A stretch of DNA of 43,188 nucleotides from Paenibacillus thermotolerans (GTDB lineage: Bacteria > Bacillota > Bacilli > Paenibacillales > YIM-B00363): positions 1 through 43,188 of the forward strand of contig NZ_JAQZSG010000036.1 of NCBI RefSeq assembly GCF_028745515.1, read 5' to 3'. Positions 1 through 7,246 of this stretch are shown here, one piece after another (position 1 is the stretch's first letter; every line of letters starts with the position of its first letter). A model generated the notes under the pieces. That model was not told where the DNA came from. It made no database searches and saw only the letters and a program-made list of their open reading frames with translations. The translations under genes were made by a program, and so were the position numbers.

Positions 1-279
1 GAAATTACGTTGATCGATATTCTCGGCACCGAGTCGGATGAGGTGCTTGAGAAGGTACAGTTCAAAATTGAGAAAAGTAAAATTTACCAAAACCTAGATA
101 TTTTGGACGAAAGAGAGCAAGAGGTCATTAAAGGACGGTTCGGGCTCGATCAGGGCGGCGAGGAGCGTACGCAGCGCGAAATCGCCAAGGAGCTCGGCAT
201 CAGCCGCTCCTACGTGTCGCGCATCGAGAAGCGGGCGCTCATGAAGCTGTACCATGAGTTTTATAAGGCGAAGCGGTGA
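1..279 (+). CDS. sigK: RNA polymerase sporulation sigma factor SigK, C-terminal part (truncated by window start)
   Basis: The reading frame is open from base 1, so the 5' part lies outside the window; the TTG at 10 is an internal codon. The visible 92 residues hold the end of the region 3/4 linker and a full sigma region 4. The segment [15 protein letters not shown] is followed by the helix-turn-helix [20 protein letters not shown], which contacts the -35 element. The Ile-Leu-Gly-Thr-Glu lead-in and the ARG-rich end ([12 protein letters not shown]) match SigK better than SigE, whose corresponding helix reads SQSYISRLEKR. SigK is the late mother-cell sigma factor that directs spore coat and cortex maturation genes. 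In some bacilli sigK is split by the skin element; no such break is visible here, but the N-terminal half cannot be seen. A hairpin terminator follows 36 bases downstream. Confidence 0.9.
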   Translation, partial: EITLIDILGTESDEVLEKVQFKIEKSKIYQNLDILDEREQEVIKGRFGLDQGGEERTQREIAKELGISRSYVSRIEKRALMKLYHEFYKAKR

Positions 280-314
280 AACATAAATTCATCTAATGCA
301 GGCATACTGGTGAT

Positions 315-354
315 GCCCGTCAAAGCGAAACCGCTTTGACGGGCTCTTTCTATT
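315..354 (+). terminator. Rho-independent terminator after sigK
   Basis: A perfect 13-bp stem (315-327 with 332-344, GCCCGTCAAAGCG arm) closes an AAAC loop and is followed by a T-rich run (TCTTTCTATT). It ends sigK transcription and sits between the convergent sigK and the minus-strand operon ending at 350. The stem can also form in the opposite transcript, but that side has no T-run. Confidence 0.8.
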
Positions 355-2116
355 CCTCTGAGATGGGCAGAAAAAGCAGGGTAAACGGCAAATTGCTGCC
401 GGAGGCGGGGGATAACCAAATTTCGACTTTCTCCTCCTGATCTTTGGTCCGGTACAAAACCGTGGCACTTTGCTGGGATCCGCTAGACTTAATATCGACG
501 ACTTGCCGGTTGACCCTTGCCGAACCAAAGTATCTTCCCCCTCGAGGGTTAAAGGCGATCAGCGTACCTGGCGAGACGCGATTCAAGGTGATTTTGTACA
601 GCACGCCATAATTGCCGGAGTTTATAGCGACGCTGTTAAGTATCCCGTCCATCCCCTCCTGAAAAGGATCACTAGTGTTATCGGTGAGCGGCAGGCGTTC
701 CGGTTTTTGTCCAACGATACCGTCATATGTGAACACACGGGTTGAATCTGCAAACGTTCCGCGGACGATCGACTCGAATGGGTTCAAGTCAGGCAGGAAG
801 GGCAGAGCCGCGATCGGGTCTTGATCAGCCCGGACCATCAACATGGTGTATTCGATCGGCCCGTCACTGGTCAGATCGGCGTTCAGCGATACGACATCTC
901 CGGGAGCAGCAACGGCGGCATTCAGTTGAGGGAAGAGAGCAACGCTCTCGCCAGGCGCAATTTGCCCGCTCGGCAGCTCATTCCCGGTTAAGGTAGACTG
1001 CAAATACCTTGCTCCAGCCATCCGTCCGGTCAACTCGGGAAATGGAGACGGTCCGGCGAAACCTGCATTTTCATACTGAATCGAAACGGCCGTGTCATTC
1101 CGATTGGTCGCAATCAAGTAAAATCGAGCCTTGGTATTGAGGCTGTTTTTGTGATGAATCATCAGGCGGGTTGGCCCGGAAATGGTGTCCCGATACAAAA
1201 TTCCTTCCTCATTGACTGATTCAGGTCCGCTGGTGCGGAATAAAACATATGGCTCGGTCGCGTAAGTATACGGCAGTGACGCATAGGATAAAACCATGTC
1301 ATTGATATCGATAGAGCTTCCCGGCGGAGCGATGCGCATGCCATATTCTTCCTTGCTGTACATCACGTCGGATGTAATCTCGATTTGCTTGCTGTAAGTC
1401 GAGGTTAGCCCGTGCTTGTCTTTCACCGTAAGCTTGATTTCGACCAAACCGGCTTCGAAAAAGACGGGTTCGTTGTTCCCCCACTCCCGGCCGGTGATCG
1501 CATTTTCGTCATCGGTACTCTCGTCATAGATCGTCACCGTTTCACCGATCCGGTATTGATCCTTATCCGTTCTAAAATAAGCTTTTGGAGGTTCATTCTG
1601 CGGCTCTTCCGTAACGGTTCCGGAACCCAAGCCACCGGGGGACAGCGTGATTCGATCTCCATCGAGCGTATAAGGGATCCGAAAGGCGGCCGTCAGCGAG
1701 GTGATCGGGACCATAAGGACGCCTTTGTCTACGTAGGCTTCGCCTCTCATCATTTGTTGGCTTTCGTTGACTTCGTACGTCTTCGTATGTACCCGGTACC
1801 GGGCCACAGTATTGTTTGAGGCTGCGCTGATTTCTTTGGCAACCGCATCGTAGGTAACCGTATAACCCAGGAAGCCGGCGAGGGAACGGAGACTGACATA
1901 GGTAACTCCTTGCCTCACCACCGTGGTGCCGCTTAAGGTATGGGCGGCTCCGTTACTCTGGATCCGGTTGCTGTTTAAATAGAGGATCGTTTTTGCGGAG
2001 CTTTGGTCTGTCTGTGAACCGGACTCTATCTGTGAGGTTTCTGCGAATGCAGAAGGTACTTCATAAGAGGCCAACAGAATCGAGGCGATGAGCAGAATTG
2101 CTTTTTGCATTTTCAT
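350..2116 (-). CDS. Secreted protein with copper amine oxidase N-terminal-like domain and PKD-like domain
   Basis: The 588-residue product starts with a clear signal peptide (MKMQKAILLIASILLAS, cleavage probably after AFA near residue 25). Residues about 45-160 look like the 'copper amine oxidase N-terminal' stalk domain common in Paenibacillus exoproteins: a YLNSNRIQ strand, the YVSLRSLAGFLG helix, and a second VDKGVLMVPITSL unit. Residues about 178-255 resemble a PKD/Ig-like domain (DQYRIGETVTIYDESTD, then GLVEIKLTVKDKHG). The remaining 330 residues are unrecognised and beta-rich. No catalytic copper-oxidase domain is present, so no oxidase activity is implied. It is the last gene of the minus-strand glycosyltransferase operon, 56 bases after the small transporter gene, and could be a cell-surface acceptor or structural protein. 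That role is inference from context only. Confidence 0.7.
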   Translation of the reverse strand: MKMQKAILLIASILLASYEVPSAFAETSQIESGSQTDQSSAKTILYLNSNRIQSNGAAHTLSGTTVVRQGVTYVSLRSLAGFLGYTVTYDAVAKEISAASNNTVARYRVHTKTYEVNESQQMMRGEAYVDKGVLMVPITSLTAAFRIPYTLDGDRITLSPGGLGSGTVTEEPQNEPPKAYFRTDKDQYRIGETVTIYDESTDDENAITGREWGNNEPVFFEAGLVEIKLTVKDKHGLTSTYSKQIEITSDVMYSKEEYGMRIAPPGSSIDINDMVLSYASLPYTYATEPYVLFRTSGPESVNEEGILYRDTISGPTRLMIHHKNSLNTKARFYLIATNRNDTAVSIQYENAGFAGPSPFPELTGRMAGARYLQSTLTGNELPSGQIAPGESVALFPQLNAAVAAPGDVVSLNADLTSDGPIEYTMLMVRADQDPIAALPFLPDLNPFESIVRGTFADSTRVFTYDGIVGQKPERLPLTDNTSDPFQEGMDGILNSVAINSGNYGVLYKITLNRVSPGTLIAFNPRGGRYFGSARVNRQVVDIKSSGSQQSATVLYRTKDQEEKVEIWLSPASGSNLPFTLLFLPISEE

Positions 2117-2172
2117 GTAAGTGTCTAACTCCTTAATGGATTGTAATAATGGATTGTTATACGGCGCTTAGG

Positions 2173-2517
2173 TCATTTTGCGGCAATGATGGCCGCGCCC
2201 AGAACGATGACGGCGGCCCCGATCCAGCGGTTCAGCGGGACGCTCTCGCCGAAGACATACCATGCGGCAAAAATTCCGACCGCATAAGCCAGGCTTTGTA
2301 AAGGGTAGGCAAGACTCAAAGGCAATCGGGAGAGCACGATGAACCACAGTCCGGTGGCCAGGGCATATAGCGCAATCCCGAGCAGGATCAATGGCGAGAA
2401 CAGGACCGGAAAGAGATTACCGATGCGAATGCCCCCTTGCTGCTGCAGACCGATTTTCCAAGAGATCTGCCCGGCAACAAGGAGAATGATATTGAGCAGA
2501 AGCATCAAGTACGCCAT
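2173..2517 (-). CDS. Small four-helix DMT-superfamily membrane protein (EmrE/ArnE-like; probable lipid-linked sugar flippase subunit)
   Basis: A 114-residue protein consisting almost entirely of four hydrophobic helices (about 1-20, 33-57, 62-85, 92-113), the size and layout of SMR/EamA-half transporters. Features include GQISWKIGLQQ after helix 1 and LPLSLAYPLQSLAYAVGIFAAWYVFGE in helix 3. The lead-in 'SLAYPLQSL' and the E of FGE resemble ArnE/ArnF and related DMT flippases more than drug exporters; the conserved Glu of EmrE helix 1 (E14) is not seen, where Gln17 or so occupies that region. The start ATG at 2517 has a good ribosome site (GGAGGTG). It lies between a DUF2304 gene and a secreted protein gene, downstream of GT2 and GT-C genes, which favours moving an undecaprenyl-linked sugar across the membrane. 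That function is inference. Confidence 0.75.
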   Translation of the reverse strand: MAYLMLLLNIILLVAGQISWKIGLQQQGGIRIGNLFPVLFSPLILLGIALYALATGLWFIVLSRLPLSLAYPLQSLAYAVGIFAAWYVFGESVPLNRWIGAAVIVLGAAIIAAK

Positions 2518-2887
2518 GACAGCGAATCACCTCCGTAATCTGGGCGTCGAGCTCTTTCATGCGCTGTTCCTGGAGGCCCAGTGTTTGGGTCAAAATAATG
2601 ACCCGGTGCGTGAGAGATGAGACGGCCATCGTCAGATGGAGCAGAATGAACAACACGGCAACCACGCTTAGAAAATAAAGCAGGGATGGAGGATAATAAA
2701 TATGAATCCACCGTGCGACTTCGTCGAGAAAAGACGGAAACAGGGACAGCGCCATCATGACCGAGCTCAACAGGAGCCAGAGAAGCGCATATTGCTCCCG
2801 CAGTTTGCGCTTACGGATCAAAACCAAGATCGTGCAGGCGAACGCTAGGCTGATGCAAAAACTGATGAGGTAAATATTAAGATTCAT
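2417..2887 (-). CDS. DUF2304 family membrane protein
   Basis: The N-terminal 120 residues contain three membrane helices (about 5-22, 34-54, 69-92) with the basic loop IRKRKLREQYALLWLL, followed by an amphipathic helix (LTHRVIILTQTLGLQEQRMKELDAQ). This is the usual full extent of DUF2304 proteins, which sit next to GT2 polyprenyl-phosphate sugar synthases and have no established activity. The frame overlaps the GT2 stop by 11 bases. Oddly, it does not end at the ribosome site of the next gene. It runs on for 34 more codons, out of frame, inside the small transporter gene (overlap 101 bases), giving a Cys/His-rich tail with no membrane character. A one-base shift near 2527 would instead stop the frame at the TGA inside GGAGGTGA. 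So the annotated tail may be the product of a small indel. Confidence 0.7.
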   Translation of the reverse strand: MNLNIYLISFCISLAFACTILVLIRKRKLREQYALLWLLLSSVMMALSLFPSFLDEVARWIHIYYPPSLLYFLSVVAVLFILLHLTMAVSSLTHRVIILTQTLGLQEQRMKELDAQITEVIRCHGVLDASAQYHSPCCRADLLENRSAAARGHSHR

Positions 2888-3629
2888 AGCGATTTTCCCA
2901 CGCTTTTCTTTTCATCGTTTTCATTAGCAGGACGGATAGGATGACTTTGGACATGTAGTACACAGACTTTAGCGCCGATATGCTCGACACGCCGCCCTGA
3001 CGCTCATTCATGACGACCGGGATTTCGGTAAAAGACAACTCCCGGTTGTAGAGCAGCATCAGTGCCTCTACTTCGGGATAATCGGCCGGGTACTCCCGGG
3101 CAAACAGGGAGATGGCTCGTCTTCCGCACAAACGGTAGCCAGAAGTAGGGTCGGTAACAGTCCTTCCGGTCAATCGGCTCAGGAGGGCCGACAGCAGACC
3201 GATACCCATTTTACGGGCAAAGGTGGACTGAAAGCCTTGCTTGGTGATAAACCGGGAGCCGATCACCATGTCGGCTTTGGTATCGAACATGGCGAACAGA
3301 AGCCGGCCCAGATCGGACGGATTATGCTGTCCGTCGCCGTCAATTTGCACGGCATAATCGTAATGATGCTCCGCCGCATAGCGGTAACCGGTCTGAACGG
3401 CACCGCCGATACCCAAATTGCAGGTGAGGTCGATGACGTTGACCCCGGCTGCCCTCGCAATTGGGCCGGTCGCGTCATTGGACCCGTCGTTGATGACAAG
3501 AACGTCTGCGTAAGGCGTTTCCCGGCGGAGCCGGTGAATGACCTGCGCAATACCCTCGGCTTCGTTATAGGCAGGCACGATGACGAGAACCTTGAAGGGT
3601 TGTTTACGGATTTCCGCTCGGCTCGGCAT
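2877..3629 (-). CDS. GT2 family glycosyltransferase, DPM1/polyprenyl-phosphate sugar synthase type
   Basis: A 250-residue GT-A enzyme. It opens with VLVIVPAYNEAEGI (residues about 14-27), then VLVINDGSNDAT (43-54), the metal-binding D97-G-D99 in QIDGDGQHN, and the SGYR motif (DPTSGYRLCGRRAI) typical of dolichyl/undecaprenyl-phosphate mannose or glucose synthases. A short hydrophobic stretch near the C-terminus (VYYMSKVILSVLLM) may sit on the membrane, but the two-helix anchor of GtrB/ArnC types is absent. It probably transfers a sugar from a nucleotide donor to undecaprenyl phosphate on the cytoplasmic face. The start overlaps the end of the upstream GT-C gene by 26 bases, and the stop overlaps DUF2304, so translation is coupled. 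The identity of the sugar cannot be told from sequence. Confidence 0.85.
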   Translation of the reverse strand: MPSRAEIRKQPFKVLVIVPAYNEAEGIAQVIHRLRRETPYADVLVINDGSNDATGPIARAAGVNVIDLTCNLGIGGAVQTGYRYAAEHHYDYAVQIDGDGQHNPSDLGRLLFAMFDTKADMVIGSRFITKQGFQSTFARKMGIGLLSALLSRLTGRTVTDPTSGYRLCGRRAISLFAREYPADYPEVEALMLLYNRELSFTEIPVVMNERQGGVSSISALKSVYYMSKVILSVLLMKTMKRKAWENRYES

Positions 3630-4884
3630 GAGAAACGTCTCCTTTCTGTGAACGGGATGACGGTTTGGTTAATTTAATCCATACCCAACGGAGGATAGCC
3701 ACACTAGTCACCGCATCCATCATAATGATCAGCGGCATGGCGGTGTAGTTATAGCGGTACTCGGGCACGAAAGCCAGGCGGGTGACCGTCATGACTGCCA
3801 CGATCAGCGCAAGCAGCGCCAGAGGCTGCTTCCACCTCCGAAACGTTGCGATTAAGGCTATCGGGCAGAACCATACAAGCGCCATATGCAGCAGGCTGCC
3901 CAGCGGACTCGGAAGCACCCGGTATAGCGGGCCGTGGCCGGCGCCGAAAAACATATTCGTATAAATGTACTTGAGCTTTCCGACGGTGTACCATTTGATG
4001 AATACCCAGGTATGCTGCGTAAAGCCGATTTTCAGCCGCTCTTTGGCGACTTCCATCTGGGTTTTGCCATGCCGGTCCACCAGGCCGTCTTCGTAGTTTT
4101 TGTCCGGGTAGGTGCCCGCCGCAAACGGATTAACCTGGGTCGAAGCGACAACCACCTCATGCAGAGAAACGATATTACGGATCACCCACGGCGAGAGGAC
4201 AATGCCCGTTCCGATGCAGGCGAGCAGCAGCAGCTTTAGCGTAAGGCGAAGTTCCTTTATCCGGAGAAGATGGAATACGTACACCGGCACGATCAAAATC
4301 AGAAACTCCGGCCGGGTCAGAATTAACAGGCCCATGACGCTTCCGCTTAGCAAAGCGACAGTCCGCGTCTTGTTCTCAAAGGCAGCCAATTGCAAACGAA
4401 TATAGAGAATCAGGAAGAAGCAGGCCAGAGTTTCCGTGAGAACGGCTCCGTTGCTCCAAATAAAAGGCGGATATACGCTGCTGATCAGCAAAACAACCAT
4501 GGCTGCCTTCGTTCCGCCCAGCTTCCGTGCGATCGTGTACATCAGCCATAGAGTGACCAGACTAAGACCGAACTGGATATAGCGAATGTACGGGAACGGG
4601 TCATGGTTCCGGTAATCTGCCAGCTTGTACACAGCCGCCATAAACAGAGGGTATCCCGGGGTAACCTGAGCGTTCGGCTGAGTGTCCTTGTAGGCGTAAA
4701 TGCCTTTTTCCAGCAGCTGTCGGACCATAACATCGTAATGTAAGGTGTCGTGCGGGGTATGGTGTTTCACCGAGACTAGGAAATCGAGCCGCAAATAAGT
4801 TGCAAGTGTGAAGATCAGAAAGATCAACATGATGAGCATCGGCTTCTTATAAGCGGGTGAAACTTTGGAAATGATCGCGTTCAT
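3604..4884 (-). CDS. GT-C membrane glycosyltransferase (ArnT/PMT, GT39/GT83-like)
   Basis: A 426-residue polytopic protein with about ten hydrophobic segments. After helix 1 (MLIMLIFLIFTLATYLRL) comes the extracytoplasmic loop with HTPHDTLHYD (residues about 42-51). The acidic residues there are in the position of the catalytic Asp/Glu of ArnT/PMT-type enzymes. QPNAQVTPGYPLFMAAVY is the usual 'P-G-Y-P' segment preceding helix 2. Such enzymes use a polyprenyl-phosphate sugar as donor and glycosylate an acceptor on the outer face of the membrane. This is the first gene of the minus-strand operon: no gene precedes it for 220 bases, and TTAAG-type tandem repeats lie 120-140 bases upstream. The ribosome site GGAAGGAG precedes the ATG at 4884. 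Confidence 0.85.
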   Translation of the reverse strand: MNAIISKVSPAYKKPMLIMLIFLIFTLATYLRLDFLVSVKHHTPHDTLHYDVMVRQLLEKGIYAYKDTQPNAQVTPGYPLFMAAVYKLADYRNHDPFPYIRYIQFGLSLVTLWLMYTIARKLGGTKAAMVVLLISSVYPPFIWSNGAVLTETLACFFLILYIRLQLAAFENKTRTVALLSGSVMGLLILTRPEFLILIVPVYVFHLLRIKELRLTLKLLLLACIGTGIVLSPWVIRNIVSLHEVVVASTQVNPFAAGTYPDKNYEDGLVDRHGKTQMEVAKERLKIGFTQHTWVFIKWYTVGKLKYIYTNMFFGAGHGPLYRVLPSPLGSLLHMALVWFCPIALIATFRRWKQPLALLALIVAVMTVTRLAFVPEYRYNYTAMPLIIMMDAVTSVAILRWVWIKLTKPSSRSQKGDVSHAEPSGNP

Positions 4885-5003
4885 TCGAGATTCGTACTCC
4901 TTCCTCTATCTATAGACATGCAAAGTCTCGGACGATACGACCGATGACAGATGTCCTTATGTTGAATCCAAGAGTACCGGAGACTTCTTAACGGAGGACT
5001 ACT

Positions 5004-5025
5004 CAAATGCTTAACAAATGCTTAA
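5004..5025 (-). promoter_or_regulatory. Perfect 11-bp tandem repeat upstream of the glycosyltransferase operon (candidate OmpR-family operator)
   Basis: On the minus strand the unit TTAAGCATTTG occurs twice head to tail with no gap (5015-5025 and 5004-5014), and another TTAAG follows at 4986-4990. Eleven-base direct repeats are the usual binding pattern of OmpR/PhoB regulators. The same TTAAG(N6)TTAAG arrangement occurs in front of the adjacent response regulator gene (7144-7160). Function is inferred. Confidence 0.5.
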
Positions 5026-5079
5026 GTATTTTAGCGGATATTGGTGATTTTTACCGAATGAATGGCGGAATGTGAGCGC

Positions 5080-5108
5080 AAAAAAGCTCCCGCCTAGCGG
5101 CGGGAGCT
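5080..5108 (-). terminator. Rho-independent terminator of the two-component operon
   Basis: Read on the minus strand, a 10-bp perfect stem (AGCTCCCGCC arm, 5099-5108 with 5085-5094) closes a 4-base loop and is followed by six T. It begins 2 bases after the stop of the kinase gene, so it closes the regulator-kinase transcript and separates it from the glycosyltransferase operon. Confidence 0.9.
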
Positions 5109-5109
5109 G

Positions 5110-6336
5110 TCATGACGGAACCGCGGCGGGAAGCCGGGTTTCAAATACCGTCCGTTCGGTAGAACTCTCTACGGAGATTTGTCCTCCGTGTACCTCGATG
5201 ATGCTCTTTGTGATCGCCAGTCCGAGCCCGGTGCCGCCGGTAGCTTTGGAACGAGATTTTTCGACGCGGTAGAAGCGTTCGAATATATACGGAAGGTCCT
5301 GCTTCGGAATCGGTTCTCCGTAATTGCAAATGCGCACGCGGGCATGCCCTTCCTCCCGAGCAATATAGATGTCGATATACTTGCCGCTGCTTCCGTATTT
5401 GATCGCATTGGAAATCAGATTTTCATACGCGCGCACCAGATGATCCCCGTCGGCACGTATCGTCACCGGCCGTTCCGGGGCGTGAATTTGAAGTGCCATG
5501 CTTGCCTTCTCCAGGCTGGGAACGAATTCTTCGGCCAGCTGCTGAAAGAACCCGCCCACATCCAGCTCTTGCAAATGAAGGGGCATGCCGTTGTTAATCC
5601 GGGTGTACTCGAAGAGATCTTCGACGAGCTTTTTGAGGGCGAGTGATTTTTCGTAGGCGATATTCATGTAATAGCGGAGCTCCACCTCATCGGTATAACG
5701 ATCCTTATCGATGATTTCCAGGAAACCGAGAATGGTGGTCAGCGGGGTCCGCAGGTCGTGGGAAACGCCTGTAATCAATTCGTTCTTCGTTCTCTCGGCG
5801 TTTCGCTCTTCCTGAATGGAACGGTTTAGTTGTTCGCTCATCGCGTTGATGCTGTCTGCAATCCGGCCGAGCTCGTGGTTCTCCCTCACCGGGATTTGGT
5901 AATCAAAATGTCCCTTGGCAATTTCGGTCAACCCATGATGGATTTCTTCAAGATAAGAGTGTATCTGTTCGGATAAGCCGTTGATGTTCCCTGCGATGGT
6001 ACCAAGCTCATCGGCGGTTTTTACATCAGCGGAAACGTGAAGCCTGCCGCTCGCCATATCCTCCAGAACAGCGGCAAGTTCCTTGGCATTCCGAACGAAC
6101 GGCCGGGTGGCGGATATGTAGAGAAACACAAAAAAGCCTGCTCCCAATACTACGGCGGTAGGCTGGGAACCGATATGGTTGATCACCCATCTGAGGGGCG
6201 CGTTATAAGGCTGATACACGATCAAATAGGAGGCCAGCAGCCAACCGAGCAGAACGAACAACAGCGTTAGCCCGATACAACCGACGAATACCGCAAGGAA
6301 CTTCCACCGTATGCCGATGTATACCTTGCTCTTCAT
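5110..6336 (-). CDS. HAMP-containing sensor histidine kinase
   Basis: A 408-residue membrane kinase. Two transmembrane segments (about 13-38 and 59-77) enclose only some 20 extracytoplasmic residues, the 'intramembrane-sensing' layout typical of kinases that respond to envelope stress or to a partner membrane protein. Two HAMP-like stretches follow (about 78-130 and 131-180). The dimerisation/phospho-acceptor helix has SHDLRTP with His193. The ATP-binding domain has the N box ENLISNAIKY (Asn310), and GGTGLGL (367-373) forms the G2 box. It overlaps the upstream response regulator by 4 bases (ATGA), so the two form a coupled pair. The signal is unknown; a cell-wall or antimicrobial peptide cue fits the small sensor loop and the neighbouring envelope glycosylation genes, but this is inference. 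Confidence 0.9.
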   Translation of the reverse strand: MKSKVYIGIRWKFLAVFVGCIGLTLLFVLLGWLLASYLIVYQPYNAPLRWVINHIGSQPTAVVLGAGFFVFLYISATRPFVRNAKELAAVLEDMASGRLHVSADVKTADELGTIAGNINGLSEQIHSYLEEIHHGLTEIAKGHFDYQIPVRENHELGRIADSINAMSEQLNRSIQEERNAERTKNELITGVSHDLRTPLTTILGFLEIIDKDRYTDEVELRYYMNIAYEKSLALKKLVEDLFEYTRINNGMPLHLQELDVGGFFQQLAEEFVPSLEKASMALQIHAPERPVTIRADGDHLVRAYENLISNAIKYGSSGKYIDIYIAREEGHARVRICNYGEPIPKQDLPYIFERFYRVEKSRSKATGGTGLGLAITKSIIEVHGGQISVESSTERTVFETRLPAAVPS

Positions 6337-7049
6337 GGCTGCTGCACCTCCTTCGTCGATTTCATTTTGTAACCGATGCCCCAGACGGTTTTAATGAAAG
6401 CGGGGTTCTGGGCGTCTTTCTCGATTTTTTCGCGGAGTTTGCGAATATGGACCATGACCGTGTTTTTCGATTCCATGAATGGCTCGTTCCATACTTCCTC
6501 GTAAATTTTGTCCATACTGAGCACGATTCCTTGGTTGAATGCAAGCAGTTTCAAAATTTCAAACTCACGGGGCGTCAGCTTCACCTCTTGGTCGTCAACC
6601 GTCACGGTATGCGTTGCGGTGTTTATCACCAAGTCGTCGATTACGATCTCATTTTCGGCGGGAACGCTGCGGTAGTTTAACAGCTTGTACCGCCGGATCT
6701 GAGATTTGACCCGGGCGACCAGTTCCAGAGGATTGAACGGCTTAGTGACATAGTCGTCGGCACCGATACTGAGGCCTGAAATTTTATCGATATCCTGGCT
6801 TTTCGCCGACAGCATAATAATCGGGGTATTGTTCTCCTCGCGGATTTTCATGCATGCTTGGATCCCGTCCATTTCGGGCATCATGACATCGAGAATGATC
6901 AGATCCACCGGATGGCTGCGCAGGATGTCCAAGGCTTCCAGGCCGTTAGCGGCTTTATACAGAACGTATCCTTCATTCTTAAGATAAATTTCGATCAGCT
7001 TAATGATTTCTTTCTCATCATCAACGAGAAGAACGGCTTCTCTGGACAT
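6333..7049 (-). CDS. OmpR/PhoB-family response regulator
   Basis: A 238-residue regulator. The receiver domain has the acidic pair D10-D11, phospho-acceptor Asp54 (LIILDVMMPEMDG), the S/T position in PIIMLSAKSQD and the Lys in DDYVTKPFNPLEL. The winged-helix domain (about 135-232) has LTPREFEILKLLAFNQG and NTVMVHIRKLREKIE. The frame is open 20 codons further upstream, but the ATG at 7049 was chosen because AGAGGTG lies 10 bases before it and the receiver fold begins right after. Its own upstream region carries TTAAG tandem repeats like those before the glycosyltransferase operon, which suggests autoregulation and control of that operon. Confidence 0.9.
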   Translation of the reverse strand: MSREAVLLVDDEKEIIKLIEIYLKNEGYVLYKAANGLEALDILRSHPVDLIILDVMMPEMDGIQACMKIREENNTPIIMLSAKSQDIDKISGLSIGADDYVTKPFNPLELVARVKSQIRRYKLLNYRSVPAENEIVIDDLVINTATHTVTVDDQEVKLTPREFEILKLLAFNQGIVLSMDKIYEEVWNEPFMESKNTVMVHIRKLREKIEKDAQNPAFIKTVWGIGYKMKSTKEVQQP

Positions 7050-7120
7050 GCGGGATTTGCACCTCTTTGAGTAATATAAAACTAAGAGCAAGTCATTAAA
7101 TAAGATCATACACCAAAACT

Positions 7121-7162
7121 CTTAACATAAAGGTCATGAATTTCTTAACATTCGCTTAAGAT
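7121..7162 (-). promoter_or_regulatory. TTAAG direct repeats upstream of the response regulator gene (candidate autoregulatory operator)
   Basis: On the minus strand, TTAAGCGAATG is followed immediately by TTAAGAAATTC (11-bp phase, 7160-7139), and a third ATGTTAAG lies at 7121-7128. The + strand core CTTAACAttcGCTTAAG matches CTTAACAaatGCTTAAG at 5010-5026 in everything but the three central bases. The site is in the divergent region between the regulator and gerAB, so it could affect both directions. Confidence 0.5.
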
Positions 7163-7246
7163 CCTGATTTTTTCGGGGTTACATATTTAACCAAGCGGCG
7201 GACAAAATACCTTGTACATTACTTGCGGTCACGAAAGGTAAGAAAC

